Assembly (NCBI GenBank): GCA_021397835.1 | Contig: JAJFZO010000191.1 | Coordinates: forward strand, 4,593,001 to 4,657,000 | DNA length: 64,000 nt | Direction of reading: 5' to 3' | DNA from: Moringa oleifera | Lineage: Eukaryota; Streptophyta; Magnoliopsida; Brassicales; Moringaceae | In this document: in pieces, positions 1 to 11,600 of the stretch | How the letters are laid out: each line of letters begins with the position of its first letter | How positions within the stretch are numbered: the stretch's first letter is position 1 | The notes under the pieces: model-generated | What the model saw: only the letters and a program-made list of their open reading frames with translations | Databases searched by the model: none | Told to the model about the DNA's origin: nothing | Made by a program: the position numbers and the translations under genes

Positions 1-1522
1 TGAGCTTATCTTTATTGTCGAAGATCAATGGATATTATAGTAAAATTGAGCAATCTCCAACTAGTTTTTTTGGTTAGCAGTGACATAGTCTCAAATATTC
101 TTATAACAATTAGTTCACAGGTTTGATCTGACCATCTGTTTGGGGATGGTTAGTAGTAGAGAATTTTAATTTTGATTTCATTATATTGAAAAGCGTATTC
201 CAAAACCAACCTTTCGGTAATTTAAAATATTTCAGCACATTTTTCATTATTAGCTTAGCTGTTATGTCCATTGGACAAGCTTATATTGTAGCAATGAAGA
301 TAACATACTTAAAAACTAATCAACCATAACTATGATTAATTTCATAACCTTAACATTCAAAAAACCAATAATGAAGTTCAAAGAGATGGATTAGCATGAC
401 TTCTCGGGTGTAGGCGAGGGCTATAAAGATCTTGCCTCTTTTTCCTTTTGATATTTTTTTGTTGGTATACGAGACAATTCTTGATATAAGACTCAATGTT
501 CCATTCTTTCTTAATGCCAAAAATATAACTTCTCCAACAAAAACAATATTTTCTCTGACTCTTAGTGACCAATCCATTAAGAGTCATGAGTTTCTTTGAA
601 TAATGCTCATCTTAAGCCACCATTAATTGGCACATATAGCTTGCTGCTCTTGAGATACAGTAGGTCATTCTCTAACCAGTACTTTCGGACTAAGCCCTTA
701 TCATTTTGTTGCTTAAGTTGCAAATAATTAGTATCCAACTAAGACTACTCTCTCACATGGTCATTGAAATAAAAAACCAACAAAAAATTTCTACAAACTT
801 ATTAGCTTAAGAGTTAGTTTCTTTTAAATCTCGAAGTATGTATATTAAAATCACTCCAAAGTTAAACAAATTCGTTTTTTTTTTTCATATTATGTTTAAT
901 AATTTAAAAATAAGAGAATTCATTTATGTTTTTATACATCATTATTATATTATCAACATATAATTTTTAATAATTTTATTATTAACTTAGTTTGCAAATG
1001 ATGTTTTGTATGATAATTATTTTATAATAATTAAAATTATATTTTATTGTAAAATTTATTATAATAATTATGTTATTTGTGTTATAGATTTATGATATAA
1101 TCTCAAAATTTTAAATTAGTAAAATTTAAAATAAAATAAAATATGGAAAGATTAAAAAAGCAAAAAAATAATTGAGCAAAACATATGACATATAAAACAT
1201 TCTTTATACCTAAAAGAAAATAATGATGAAAAGTCTTAGCTTTAAATTCATTTTGAGAAAATGGTATTAACTAAAAAGATTTAAAGTAAAAAACAGATAG
1301 CAAAAAATAGTGTTAAAATATGGTTGATTCAAATTTGCTTAGTGTGCCAAAGTTAGCTAAATATTAGCAAATAATAGTTGTTTCTCTCTTTTTGTTTTTT
1401 TTTCACAACAATCATCTTGATACGTGGATTCTATTATTATGATTACATTACTATAAAGACAATTTAGTAATATCTATTCAATCAGAAATTATAAATTATA
1501 AAATAAAATAAATTATTAAAAA
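1..1522. other. AT-rich gene-less DNA
   Basis: No gene could be supported here. The first 850 bases have mixed composition and only short open frames with no recognisable product. From about 860 the DNA becomes strongly AT-rich, with poly-A/T runs typical of plant intergenic DNA. The left edge may cut through an unseen element. Confidence 0.6.
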
Positions 1523-2956
1523 AACTCAATTTATCATATATTAATGACAGATAAATTAATAATAAATAAATAAATAAAAATTATGATAAAAAGTATTAAA
1601 ATAAAAAATCACTTTGAAAAAATAATTATTCTTAAGAACTCAAAAATGACTAGTTAATAAAATTTTAGTATTAATAAAGTTTTAGTATAAAATTAAATGA
1701 TAATGATTTCAAATTTAAAAAGCATTATCTTATTAGTTTTATAAAAATTAAAATTAAAATTAAATTTTAATTTTTTAAATAAAATTATAAAATTATTTAA
1801 ATATAAATAAAAAAACTTAAAAAATTCACATCAATCTCATATAAAAGTTAATGTTATGATTGACAATTAGTCGTCAAATCTTCAAAATCATGGCCCAAAG
1901 TTCTGCTCGTAAGAAAAAACTTTTCATAATAATGGATTGGGTTAGTATCACCCATTTGAAAAATATGTGGCTCATGAATTGACCGTTAGTTTTGTTCTTC
2001 GTGTTACATTGACTAATTATCTTATTGAGCCTCATATAGGCCAATTTAATAGGTTTAGTTTTATCCGTCATGTTACATTAACTGGTTATCTTAATGAGTC
2101 TCATATAAGCCAATTTAATGGGTTTTGAGTAGGCTATATTTTGTTATTTAATTTTAAGATAGATTTTTAAATAATATTAATAGTATTTAATTAAAAATAA
2201 ATATATTAATTTTATTTTTATAAAATGATTTAATTTATAAATAATATATAAACTCATTTTATCATATATTAATGACAGATAAATTATTAATAATAAATAA
2301 ATAAAAATTATGATAAAAAGTATTAAAATTAAAAATTGCTTTGAAAAAATAATTATTCTTGAGAACTAAAAAATGACTAATTAACAAAATTTTAGTATTA
2401 ATAAAGTTTTAGTATAAAATTAAGCGATAATGATTTCAAATTTAAAAAGCATTATCTTATTTTAAAAAAATTAAAATTTAATTTTAATTTTAATTTTTAA
2501 ATAAAACTATGAAATTGTTTAAGTATAAATAAAGAAATTTAAAAAATTCACATCAATTTCACATAAAAGTTAATGTTAGGATCGATAATTAGTCGTCAAA
2601 TCTTCTGCTCGTAAGAAAAAACTTTTCATAATAACGGATTGGGTTAGTATCACCCATTTGAAAAATATGTGGCCCATGACATGTCCGTTAGTTTTATTCT
2701 TCATATTACATTGACTAATTATCTTATTGAGCTTCATATAAGTCAATTTAATAGGTTTAGTTTTATCCATCATGTTACATTAACCGCCTATCTTATTGAG
2801 TCTCATATAAGCCAATTTAATGGGTTTTAAGTAGGCTATATTTTGTTATTTAATTTTAAGATAGATTTTTAAATAATATTAATAGTATTTAATTAAAAAT
2901 AAATATATTAATTTTATTTTTATAAAATGATTTAATTTATAAATAATATATAAACT
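1523..2956. repeat. Direct tandem duplication of a ~0.7 kb AT-rich unit
   Basis: Two copies lie head to tail: about 1523-2250 and 2251-2956. Both start near the word CATATATTAATGACAG (1535-1550 and 2263-2278) and end near a TATATAAAC stretch. The offset is 728 bases at the left end and 702 at the right. Much of the difference is a segment of about 20 bases present only in copy 1 (about 1890-1912). Each copy also holds an internal repeat: a unit containing ATCTTATTGAG-CATATA-CCAATTTAAT occurs twice about 70 bases apart (near 2015 and 2085, and near 2720 and 2785). Matching antisense open frames in the two copies are by-products of the repeat. The family is not recognised. Confidence 0.85.
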
Positions 2957-3284
2957 AAAATAATGATATACACTATTAATTATTTTGAATGATTAATTTT
3001 GTATACTTATAAAATTTGATATATAAATTTAATTAAATTGAAATGAGATAAATAAATTTGGCTTATTAACCTATTTAATTGATTTTAACGTAACAGCTTA
3101 TTTGAAGATATAGTTTAAAAATTTAAGACTCATAATTCATTTATTTATAAAATTCGTAATCCATAATCTCGTCTAATTACTAAGAAGACCAAGTTAAAAT
3201 CCATTGAATGGAACCATAAACAAATTGACCCATGGATAATGGGGCTAATGATGAGCCTTCCTTAAATGTTTTAATGCTAAATAT

Positions 3285-3880
3285 AATTTTATTATTATAT
3301 ATAAATTATAAGATAAAAATTATATAAAATTTTAATATTTATTTTATATTTAAAATTAAAATTTTATATTCAAAAAATGATAAATCAAATTTTAATCTAT
3401 CAATTTGAATTAAATTAAATCTTAAATCATATAAATATAAAAAATTAAAAATATTTTTATTATTAAAATATCTTTAAAATAAATTTAATAAATTCTTTAC
3501 TTTATTTTGATCCGTCATTCGAATTTGAATAATTTTAAAAATAAAATCTATTTTTAAAAAATTTTAAAATTTTTATAATGTAAATTTTAAAAAATATATT
3601 TTTAATATTAAAAAAATTAATTTTTTATTGTAATTTGAATATTTATTTATATTTATAAAAAAATTTGATTAAAATTGATTATATGAAATCTTTAATTTGA
3701 ATATATCTAATTTTTAAATTTTTTTTATAAAATTTAGTTTAATTTAATTTGATAGATTTAATAAACAAAGATTGAATTTATTATTTTTTTAAAATATAAA
3801 AATTTGATCAATAAGATAAGATAAATATAAAATTTTTATGTTACCTTTCTCCTAAATTATATATATGATTTAATTTGATT
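3285..3880. repeat. AT-rich fold-back (inverted repeat) element
   Basis: The left arm (about 3290-3460) and the reverse complement of the right arm (about 3680-3870) share an ordered series of words, including TAAAATTTTAATATTTA-like, ATCTATCAA-TT-AATTAAATTAAA and AAAATTTAAAAATTA-like blocks. A weakly matching centre lies between them. The layout suggests a MITE-like or fold-back non-autonomous transposon. Low complexity makes the boundaries and any target-site duplication uncertain. A related element lies at about 37065-37590. Confidence 0.5.
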
Positions 3881-4113
3881 ATGATACTTAATAAAACAAT
3901 TATATATTTATCAAAATAAGAAAAAAAGAGTTAATTTCTTTTAGTTTCTAAGGAGAAATGTTGTAGTCAGCTTCCAGGTCGTGGTGATTTACGTGTTAAA
4001 GCCAATGAGAGAACAACACGTGGCAGAGGAAATTGGACCTCTTTCATCCGAGTAGTTAAGCCTCCTTTCATGCACCTCTCATTCCGATCTCTTGCCCGAC
4101 ACGACAACTTAGA

Positions 4114-4114
<1 letters not shown>

Positions 4115-4146
<32 letters not shown>
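4115..4146 (+). repeat. (CT)n microsatellite in the p24 5' leader
   Basis: An almost pure CT tract ends 17 bases before the chosen p24 start codon. Pyrimidine-rich tracts of this kind are common in plant 5' leaders. A frame is open through it, which creates a spurious upstream Met at 4070. Confidence 0.9.
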
Positions 4147-4149
<3 letters not shown>

Positions 4150-4162
4150 CTTTGCTTTGACT

Positions 4163-7100
4163 ATGATGCTTGCAGCCAGGGCAGCGTTGCTTCTGCTAAT
4201 AGTGGTGGGGATTTTGTCCCCTGCGTCGGAGTCGTTGCGCTTCGAGCTACAATCGCATCACACAAAATGTATCACCGAGGACATAAAGGGCAACTCCATG
4301 ACCATAGGGAAGTACAGCGTCGTGAATCCGAACGAAGGCCAGCCCTCGCCTCCTTCCCATAAAGTCACCGTTACGGTACCCATGGCGAAATTTAATTCCA
4401 TCTCGTTCCCCTTTTCCTCTCTCTCTCTCTCTCTCTTCTAATTGTTTATGCTTTATTTATGTAAACTAAGGTCACTTCGCCGCACGGGAATAGCTACCAC
4501 CATTCGGATCAAGTGGAATCTGGACAGTTCGCTTTCACGGCGGCCGAGGCTGGGGATTACGTAGCCTGCTTTTGGGCCATTGATCATAAGCCGGAGATAA
4601 CGTTGACCATTGATTTTGATTGGAAGACCGGCGTCCATGCTAAGGACTGGACCAATGTTGCCAAGAAGGGCCAAGTCGAGGTGAGTCCACTTTCCTTCTA
4701 GTCTGGTATACTTTCTCTGAATATGGATTTCCTGTTTTTTGGTTCTTTAATTAGTTTTGCTCAATTAATTGTGGTGGATTTCCTTTTTTTTGGTTCTTTA
4801 ATTAGTTTTCCTCAATTAATTGTGGTTAGTTTACTTTTGAGAAGCCCTTTCTTTCCATTTTTCCTTTTCTTAGTTGTTTTTTTGTTGAGAAATTTGGGCT
4901 CTTTGGCGTTACACGCTTTTTGGTTGAGCATCCAAAAGAGGAACACCACCCCCCCCCCCCCCCCCAAAAAAAAAAATTGCTTAAACATTGATTGGGAGAA
5001 ACTGTAGGCAACCAAAGATAATAAGTTTAGAGAATTTGTTAATAATATGTGATCCAGAAATTGAACTCTCTTTATGAGTTCTGGATTACATCTTCTCATC
5101 TAGAAGAGGTCCAAAATTTGTTAGCTTTTTATTTATTTATTTATTTATTTTATGTTAGGGGAAGAACCTGTGGGCACAAACCATTATACCCATCAATTAT
5201 TAATTCTGTGGTCTTACCTCTTTTATGGGTGTAAATTGCATGTTAACAACTCCCTATAAGTAGTGTAGGCAGGATATGAAAGCAAAAAGGAATGACTAGA
5301 CACGGCAGACTCACCTGCTTGCTGATTGCTTAATACAACTAAATTATCTGCTGGGGAGGACCAAACTAGCCAAGACACCACAGAATGTATACAACTTCTC
5401 TAAGGGTTTGGGTGGTTCTATTGAGAAAGACCTGGAACTTTGGGTTCAACTTTCAAGGAGTTGATGGAAGATAAGAAATTTTACACAAGAATAATGTATT
5501 TTGGTGATTATATAAAGGGTGAGGTGACAAGACCTTATGAATGATTGTTATGGCCCTAAAATGGAGGACCAACCGGGTGATCATTTATTGGGTAGTTGCC
5601 TAAGCGATACTTAGCTAAAGAATTGCATTGTGATTACATCAGATGTCAAGCCTTGAGAATTGGAATTATAAGAATTCCTCTTTCGCATCCCTCTAAACGT
5701 ACAAGATGGTGAAGAAAAGGAAGCCAAGGATCCTAAGTTGGTTCCGGTTCTGTGATTTAAGCCCATTTTTTGCCCATCATGCACACATCAATTTTTTATT
5801 TTTATTTTTGAAGGAAACATGCATAATTTCTATATTGCTATAAGTGGCACCAAGGGGGTGCCTCCTGTTTACAAAGTGTGATAGCTTATCTAGAGATAAA
5901 GAGTTCAATGAACTGCACTAGTTCCTCCTTGTTTATGAAATGAACTAAACTCTCTTCTTAACCTCACATCCCAAGTAGCCTCAGTGTCTCGCACTGTCAA
6001 GTGGTCACTTAACCAAGCTTGCTTATGGGGGACCAAATCATAAACAAAGGGAAAATCCTCATTAGGATACTCTCCCCACACCAAATTATGCCAAAATCTT
6101 ACACGACAGTCCTTTCCTACCTTAAAGCTTACTCACGTTCTAAACTCTTTCCAACCTTTCTTGATAGCCCCCCATACCCCATTACCTGAATTCCCGTACC
6201 CAAGATCATGGTCCATCCCCCTCCCTCCACCCCATATCTGATTTCCGCCACCCTCCTTCACAAACTATCCCTCTCGCCCATAAACCTCCATAATTATTTC
6301 TTAAAAGTACTTTGTTGACAGATTGAATTGGTCTTATGCCTAAGCCTCCCTCCCTAATTGACCTCTAAATGACATCCCATCAATCTAAGTGATATGTAAA
6401 GGTGTTACTGTTGCTCCACAAGAACTGTCTCTGTAACTGTCCCAACCTCATTGCCACTTTCCTTGGACTTAGAAAAAGAGACATGAAATAGACCAGTATG
6501 CATGATAAAATGCTCTTTATCAATGCCAATCTCCTGGCTTTTCTCTCCGCCCACAGTCTTATGCACATGCCACTGACACCATTGGTTCTTATGCCCTCCG
6601 ACCATCAGTCGAGAGCACCAAATTTGCGTCACTGAAGGAGCCAACATATGAGTTTACCTGACATTGAGTTGACAAGCTACATTTCTTATCCAAAAATTTG
6701 ATTAAGCATGAAAAATTCTGCTTGAAACATAGCTCTGAATAAATCTCTTTATATGCTCTCATCTTCTCATGAGACCAACAGGATAGGCTGGTGCCGATAA
6801 AGTCTTGGCATAATGGCAAAAACGTTGTTTTATAGGTCTTATTTAACCTGACTGAAAGTAGAAATTGATAATTTAGTTGCACAGATTGCATAATGATCCA
6901 GAGAACTTTCTAAGCTTATTACCTCATGCTTCACATTTTAGAAAGATCATGCAAAAGTATATTTTCTGTTTCCTGTTCATATTGTTATAACCGTTGATCC
7001 ATTATTCTATGGTCCCCAGATAGAAGCCAATATTTTAGATTCTTGTTTATCAACATGGCTGATGTTCATGTCACATGACTGTCTTAATGTTACCGAGTGT

Positions 7101-7589
7101 TTGTTCCACATGCAATTGTTTTCTTCAGTTCAAAGTGGCTGCTTTGTTATGCAATGTGAAAGTGGCAATTTTAAGTAAATTTAATGTTTGCAAATTTCAA
7201 GATCATTTTGTATAAAGGATTTAATCCTTTCAAGATTTTAATTGTCAGGCCATGGAATTCGAGCTTAAGAGACTATCTGATACTGTTGCTTCCATTCATG
7301 AGGAGATGTTTTATCTCCGTGAAAGGTAAAGAAAACATCTCATCTTCATCAAACTGTACGTGAGATTTGTTAGTTATTTCTTTGGGAAGTGTTGTTCATA
7401 TGGTTATCATATTCATTTTCACCTTTGCTATGTGCTTGTTGCAGGGAAGAAGAAATGCAAGAACTGAACCAATCTACAAACTCTAAAATGGGCTGGTTGA
7501 GTTTCCTTTCACTTGTCGTTTGCTTATCAGTAGCAGGCTTGCAAATATGGCACTTGAAGACCTTTTTCGAGAAAAAGAAGCTCATTTAA
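4163..7589 (+). CDS. p24-delta family transmembrane cargo receptor (emp24/GOLD domain)
   Basis: Exons 4163-4375, 4471-4680, 7249-7325 and 7445-7589 join in frame to 214 aa, the usual p24 length. p24 proteins cycle between ER and Golgi in COPI/COPII vesicles and help sort cargo such as GPI-anchored proteins. The sequence shows a signal peptide (residues 1 to about 24, with LLLLIVVG), then a GOLD domain with its paired cysteines (KCITEDIKG and YVACFWAID). A coiled-coil-like segment (ELKRLSDTVASIHEEM) and a C-terminal membrane span follow. The short cytosolic tail holds FF and ends KKLI, a dilysine COPI signal. The start at 4163 puts the signal peptide at the N-terminus; the in-frame ATG at 4070 lies before the CT leader tract. 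Intron 2 is 2.6 kb and carries a LINE relic. Delta-subfamily placement rests on the tail and overall resemblance. Confidence 0.93.
4949..4976. repeat. C17-A11 homopolymer pair in p24 intron 2
   Basis: Seventeen C residues are followed directly by eleven A residues inside the second p24 intron. Such runs are prone to replication slippage and assembly error, so the exact length is uncertain. Confidence 0.85.
5930..6580 (-). mobile_element. Degenerate LINE (non-LTR retrotransposon) fragment, reverse transcriptase 3' region
   Basis: Read on the minus strand, 6568-6380 encodes a segment with RRLALIKSILS, VYFMSLFLSPRKVA and LQRQFLWS. This is the order seen at the end of plant L1-type reverse transcriptases. 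Further along, about 6135-5930 encodes FKVGKDCRVRFWHNLVWGE and FPFVYDL, matching the zinc-binding (zf-RVT) region downstream of the RT domain. At least one stop and frame breaks separate the two parts, so it is a dead fragment. It sits in intron 2 of the p24 gene, in antisense orientation to it. The ends are not defined. Confidence 0.8.
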
Positions 7590-8604
7590 TTTTATTTTAT
7601 TTTCATAATTTTATAATTTTCTCTCATTTGGTTTTGCATTTGTACATTATATCAGCCAGAGTGTATTTTCAAAGAAAATAATTTTCCAGTTAGCTAGCCA
7701 TCTTTATGTACTAGAGATTTTCTAAATTATAATTTATTTAGTTACTTAAGATGCCTTTTGTGGCCTGTTTGACCAGTTTAGGTCCATGGATTTATTCTCA
7801 TCAACATTGAATTAACTTGACTAAATTTTGTCTGTACTGGAGATGTATTCATTTAGAAGTCATACAACTTGTTAACCAACAATTTAGGACCCAAATGAAA
7901 GTATCATATTACAGCCAGAATCAGGTGACCTGTGAATCCCAGGTAACAATGTGCTCCACTCATCAAGGCAGCTCCATGTGTTTGTGCAAACGCGAAGAGA
8001 GCTCATAGATCATGTGGATTTTTTTTCTTTAGCATCTTGTTTTGTTTTTTTCTTTTTCTTTTTTTTTTTTTCCTTTCTCTAGTGCAGGTTAGAATAGCTT
8101 GGCCAAGAAATCACACTCAAGAAAATTGGGAGCGAACCTTGATTTTCGAAGAGCTCATCCATTCATCAAGCTGAAGTAATTTCCTGAACAGAAGTGATAA
8201 CGCAAGTAAAGTCAGCAAATGCTTATTACAATCATGAAAGGAGAATTATCTTTTCCCAGATCAACAAATTCAGCATACAATTTTGTCTCTGCCTATTCTT
8301 TGTTCCATATGATCATTTGGGATCAACAGGAATTACAATTGGTAGATAAAAGATAAACTCTGGTCAGAGTCAGACATGAAGCATTTTATACATAATTTGG
8401 GCGAAACTGCTTCACAAACTGGTCTACAATCAAGAAAAAAGTAGAAACAAGGAATGTAGATTATCTACGCTCTTCTTACTCAGAATTTGAAGAAACCAGT
8501 GGAGAACCAGTAATAGCAGTTGAGTCCATAAAATCATCTGCCCAATTAGGAGAACAGCCCATGACCTGCAAAAACACCATACATGACCATCATGCTCTTC
8601 GATG
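7590..8604. other. Intergenic, between convergent p24 and VIK genes
   Basis: This stretch should hold the 3' untranslated regions of the plus-strand p24 gene (left) and the minus-strand kinase gene (right). A T-rich run lies at about 8018-8075. No further gene was seen. Confidence 0.6.
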
Positions 8605-11600
8605 TCATGTATTGAATAGGTTCCAGTGATGATCTGATGGCAGAAGATCCCTGATCTTCTCAAGCCTCTTGAGAATATCCAAGAAAGCAGGTCTTTGATT
8701 CATGTCAGCATCCCAACACCTAACTGTTAACCTAAATAGATTTCCAGGGGAGAAGTCAGTAACCCTGATAATTTGGTTTTCCGTTACCTATATCTAACAT
8801 AGCAGTAATATTTCATTGAGGTAGTAATAATTCTGTTGGAAGAAAAAATTCAGAAATGGCTTACTCTTTCAGTTCCAGGGTATATCCTTTTGACCGAAAC
8901 ATTGGCCTGTGTCCTTCTGCCACATATTTGGCTGCATCATAAGGCTCATAATGTGCAAATGGTGGCTCCCCTTCCAGCATCTGTGCCAGTTGAGAAAATC
9001 AAGCATTAGAAACAATTCCAAATATTTGAAATTTCAATGTCATCGGTCATGGAAACCAACATTACCTCATACAGTATCATTGCAAAAGAGAAAACGTCAA
9101 CCTTCTTATCATATCTCCGGTGTTTGAAAACTTCGGGAGCCATATACCGGTCTTTTGTTTATTCCAAGAAGAAAGGTGAAAGTAAGTATAAGAATAGCAC
9201 ACTTCAGTTAAAATGATTTATGAAATGACACTCACAACTTCCAGTCTCGCCAGTCATTTTGTACACATCATGAGAATTCTGAACCTTGATGAGTTTGCTT
9301 AATCCAAAATCTCCTACTTTCAAATGGTCTGCACTGGAGTTCACCAGAAGAACATTCCTGAAATTTGCAAACAAACAGGAGAAAAATGGGATAGCAGTTG
9401 GTTGCAAAAACCAAATTATTGAAATGAATGAAAGAGAAAGAATAAAATAAGAAACCAAATTATTGAAAAAACTGAAAGAGAAAGAATAAAATAGTTCTTG
9501 TGTTTTTGAGAAAAAGCAAAGTTCATTTAAGCATCAAACATTCCAGGACTGAGATCCACATTAATCTGAATGGACTAAAGCATAGAACTGGCTCTAGTAG
9601 TAAAGACAAACATGATTTTGCAATGCAAAATCTCAAACAAATCAACTAACCTTGGTTTAAGGTCTCGATGAATAATGACGTTGGGCTCATTGTGAAGATA
9701 TGCCATGCCTCTGACAACACGATAAAACCAAACTCAGATTAGCCTGACAGCACATTCTATAGGTTATATGTAGCTTTTGGTAAACAAATTCAGACATCGG
9801 TTTTTAATCTTTCTCTGATATGAATTAAGCCACATCATATTACATTAACAGAGCAAAATAGCCTATATGTATTTTGAAATTTAGGAAACACATTGCGTAA
9901 TGCTTCAACAATTGACATGGTCCCCATTGCCACGGTGCTCCTCTCTCCTTCCTTCCCCACCCGCACCACCCCCACCCCCCCCAAAAAAAACCCAAATCCT
10001 TGAAATACTGCTAGAAAGGGTTGCAAAATTCTGAAGAGCAGCTTTCCGTAAAGATGAAGAGAACAATGGAAATTGGAAAAGTTTTGTTCAATAAACAAAC
10101 TGTTTCTGTTCGCTAACAGGGGAACTTGGGGAGCTTCGCTAATCTTTTTTAAGATTTCTTATTTGTTCAAAAAGAAGATTCGTTTTTATTTTTCATGAAC
10201 TAAAGTTACTTTATCAAACAAGCTTAAATACAGCAGCATGGTTCAAGGACCAAGACAACAGAGCATTATGATGAACTGATTACAGACCTCAACTAAACAA
10301 GGCAGGAAGAGAAAAGGGGAAACTACCTCAGACAAGGAACAATGCCTCCACGAGTACAGATTAATTATTGTCTAAAACCAATTACACAATAAAATGATTT
10401 TAAATCTTCAAAGCTACGCAACATGAACGTCTCAAATGTCAATTTAAGAATCGAAATGACAATTTATCCATCAGAATCCACAATAGCCTATAACTGAGAG
10501 AAGTTACGAGTTTACAGGTCATCAAGGTATGAGATACTGCCATGCTTGAGACACCCAAGTGGTCTGGTCAGTTTGTATAAATTTATATCAAACACCATTT
10601 AACTGATTAGCTCCTAAATTTAACCCATGGGACCATACTCTGCCTCCAAGGCTTGACACTAAGAGCACATAAAGTAACAATTTTCCATTGTGATTTTCCT
10701 AAGTTTCCACCTTTCTTTTCTTGTTGTGAATAAATATATAAATGAAAATGTGGATAAAAGCAACCAATAATGGAATGAATTTACAATTAGAGAAACACCA
10801 AGCGCTGTTTGATTAATGCTAAAAGAGAATAACAGAAAATTTTGAAACCTTGCAATGTCCAATGCAAAGTTGATGGCTGTTGATGGATTGAGTGCACCTT
10901 TTTCCTTGAGGTACTGATGAAGGTCACCCTATAACAGCAAGTAAATACTACAGATAAGCATGACTAATATGAAAGAGGCTTACAAGATTACTATGACGAG
11001 AATCTCCAGATGAAAGTTGAACTGTGAAAAAAAAAAAAATTATATACCCCTCGTAAATATTCAGTAATTAGCATAAGGGGCTTCTTCTCAGTGACAGCTC
11101 CAAGAAATTGGACAATATTAGGGTGGCGAAGCTTCACTAGCAAATTAACTTCATGCCTGAAGTCCTGACTGCATCAGGAAAGTAAAAAAATATGTGAGGA
11201 TTTCTTAAACTAGATCATACTACAGCAAGTACAAGAGTATTTTTCTGAATGTTAGGCCCCACTTAAACACATGAGAACTGAAAAAGCCACTTCTTTATAT
11301 CAGTAAAGACTGTTGCCTCTAAGGAATGAAACATCAATTAAGAAAATATATAATTCATTTCTGGATTGATCCACACTAAATTTTGTTTTTTCTATTCCTT
11401 GTTAATAAGAGGCTAGCTCAATACATAACATGCATCTTGTATCCCAATACATATGGGAGAAAATGGATGGAGAATTGACGCAAACTAGCATTTTATGCTA
11501 TTGTAGTGACACTAATGAAGTTATCGCAAAGAAAAATGTGATAAAGCTAAGTAGACTTACATCACCAATCGATCATCTGAAAGAGATGGAAGAATACGTT

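Noticed and set aside
1874..2773. Two similar antisense small proteins at 1874-2071 and 2576-2773
   Set aside because: They are the same stretch in the two copies of a direct repeat, with no start context or known family, so they are most likely repeat by-products.
4070..4441. Open frame starting at 4070 as the p24 N-terminus
   Set aside because: It translates the CT microsatellite into an SLSLSL stretch and runs into intron 1. The signal peptide starts at 4163 and the splice donor is at 4376.
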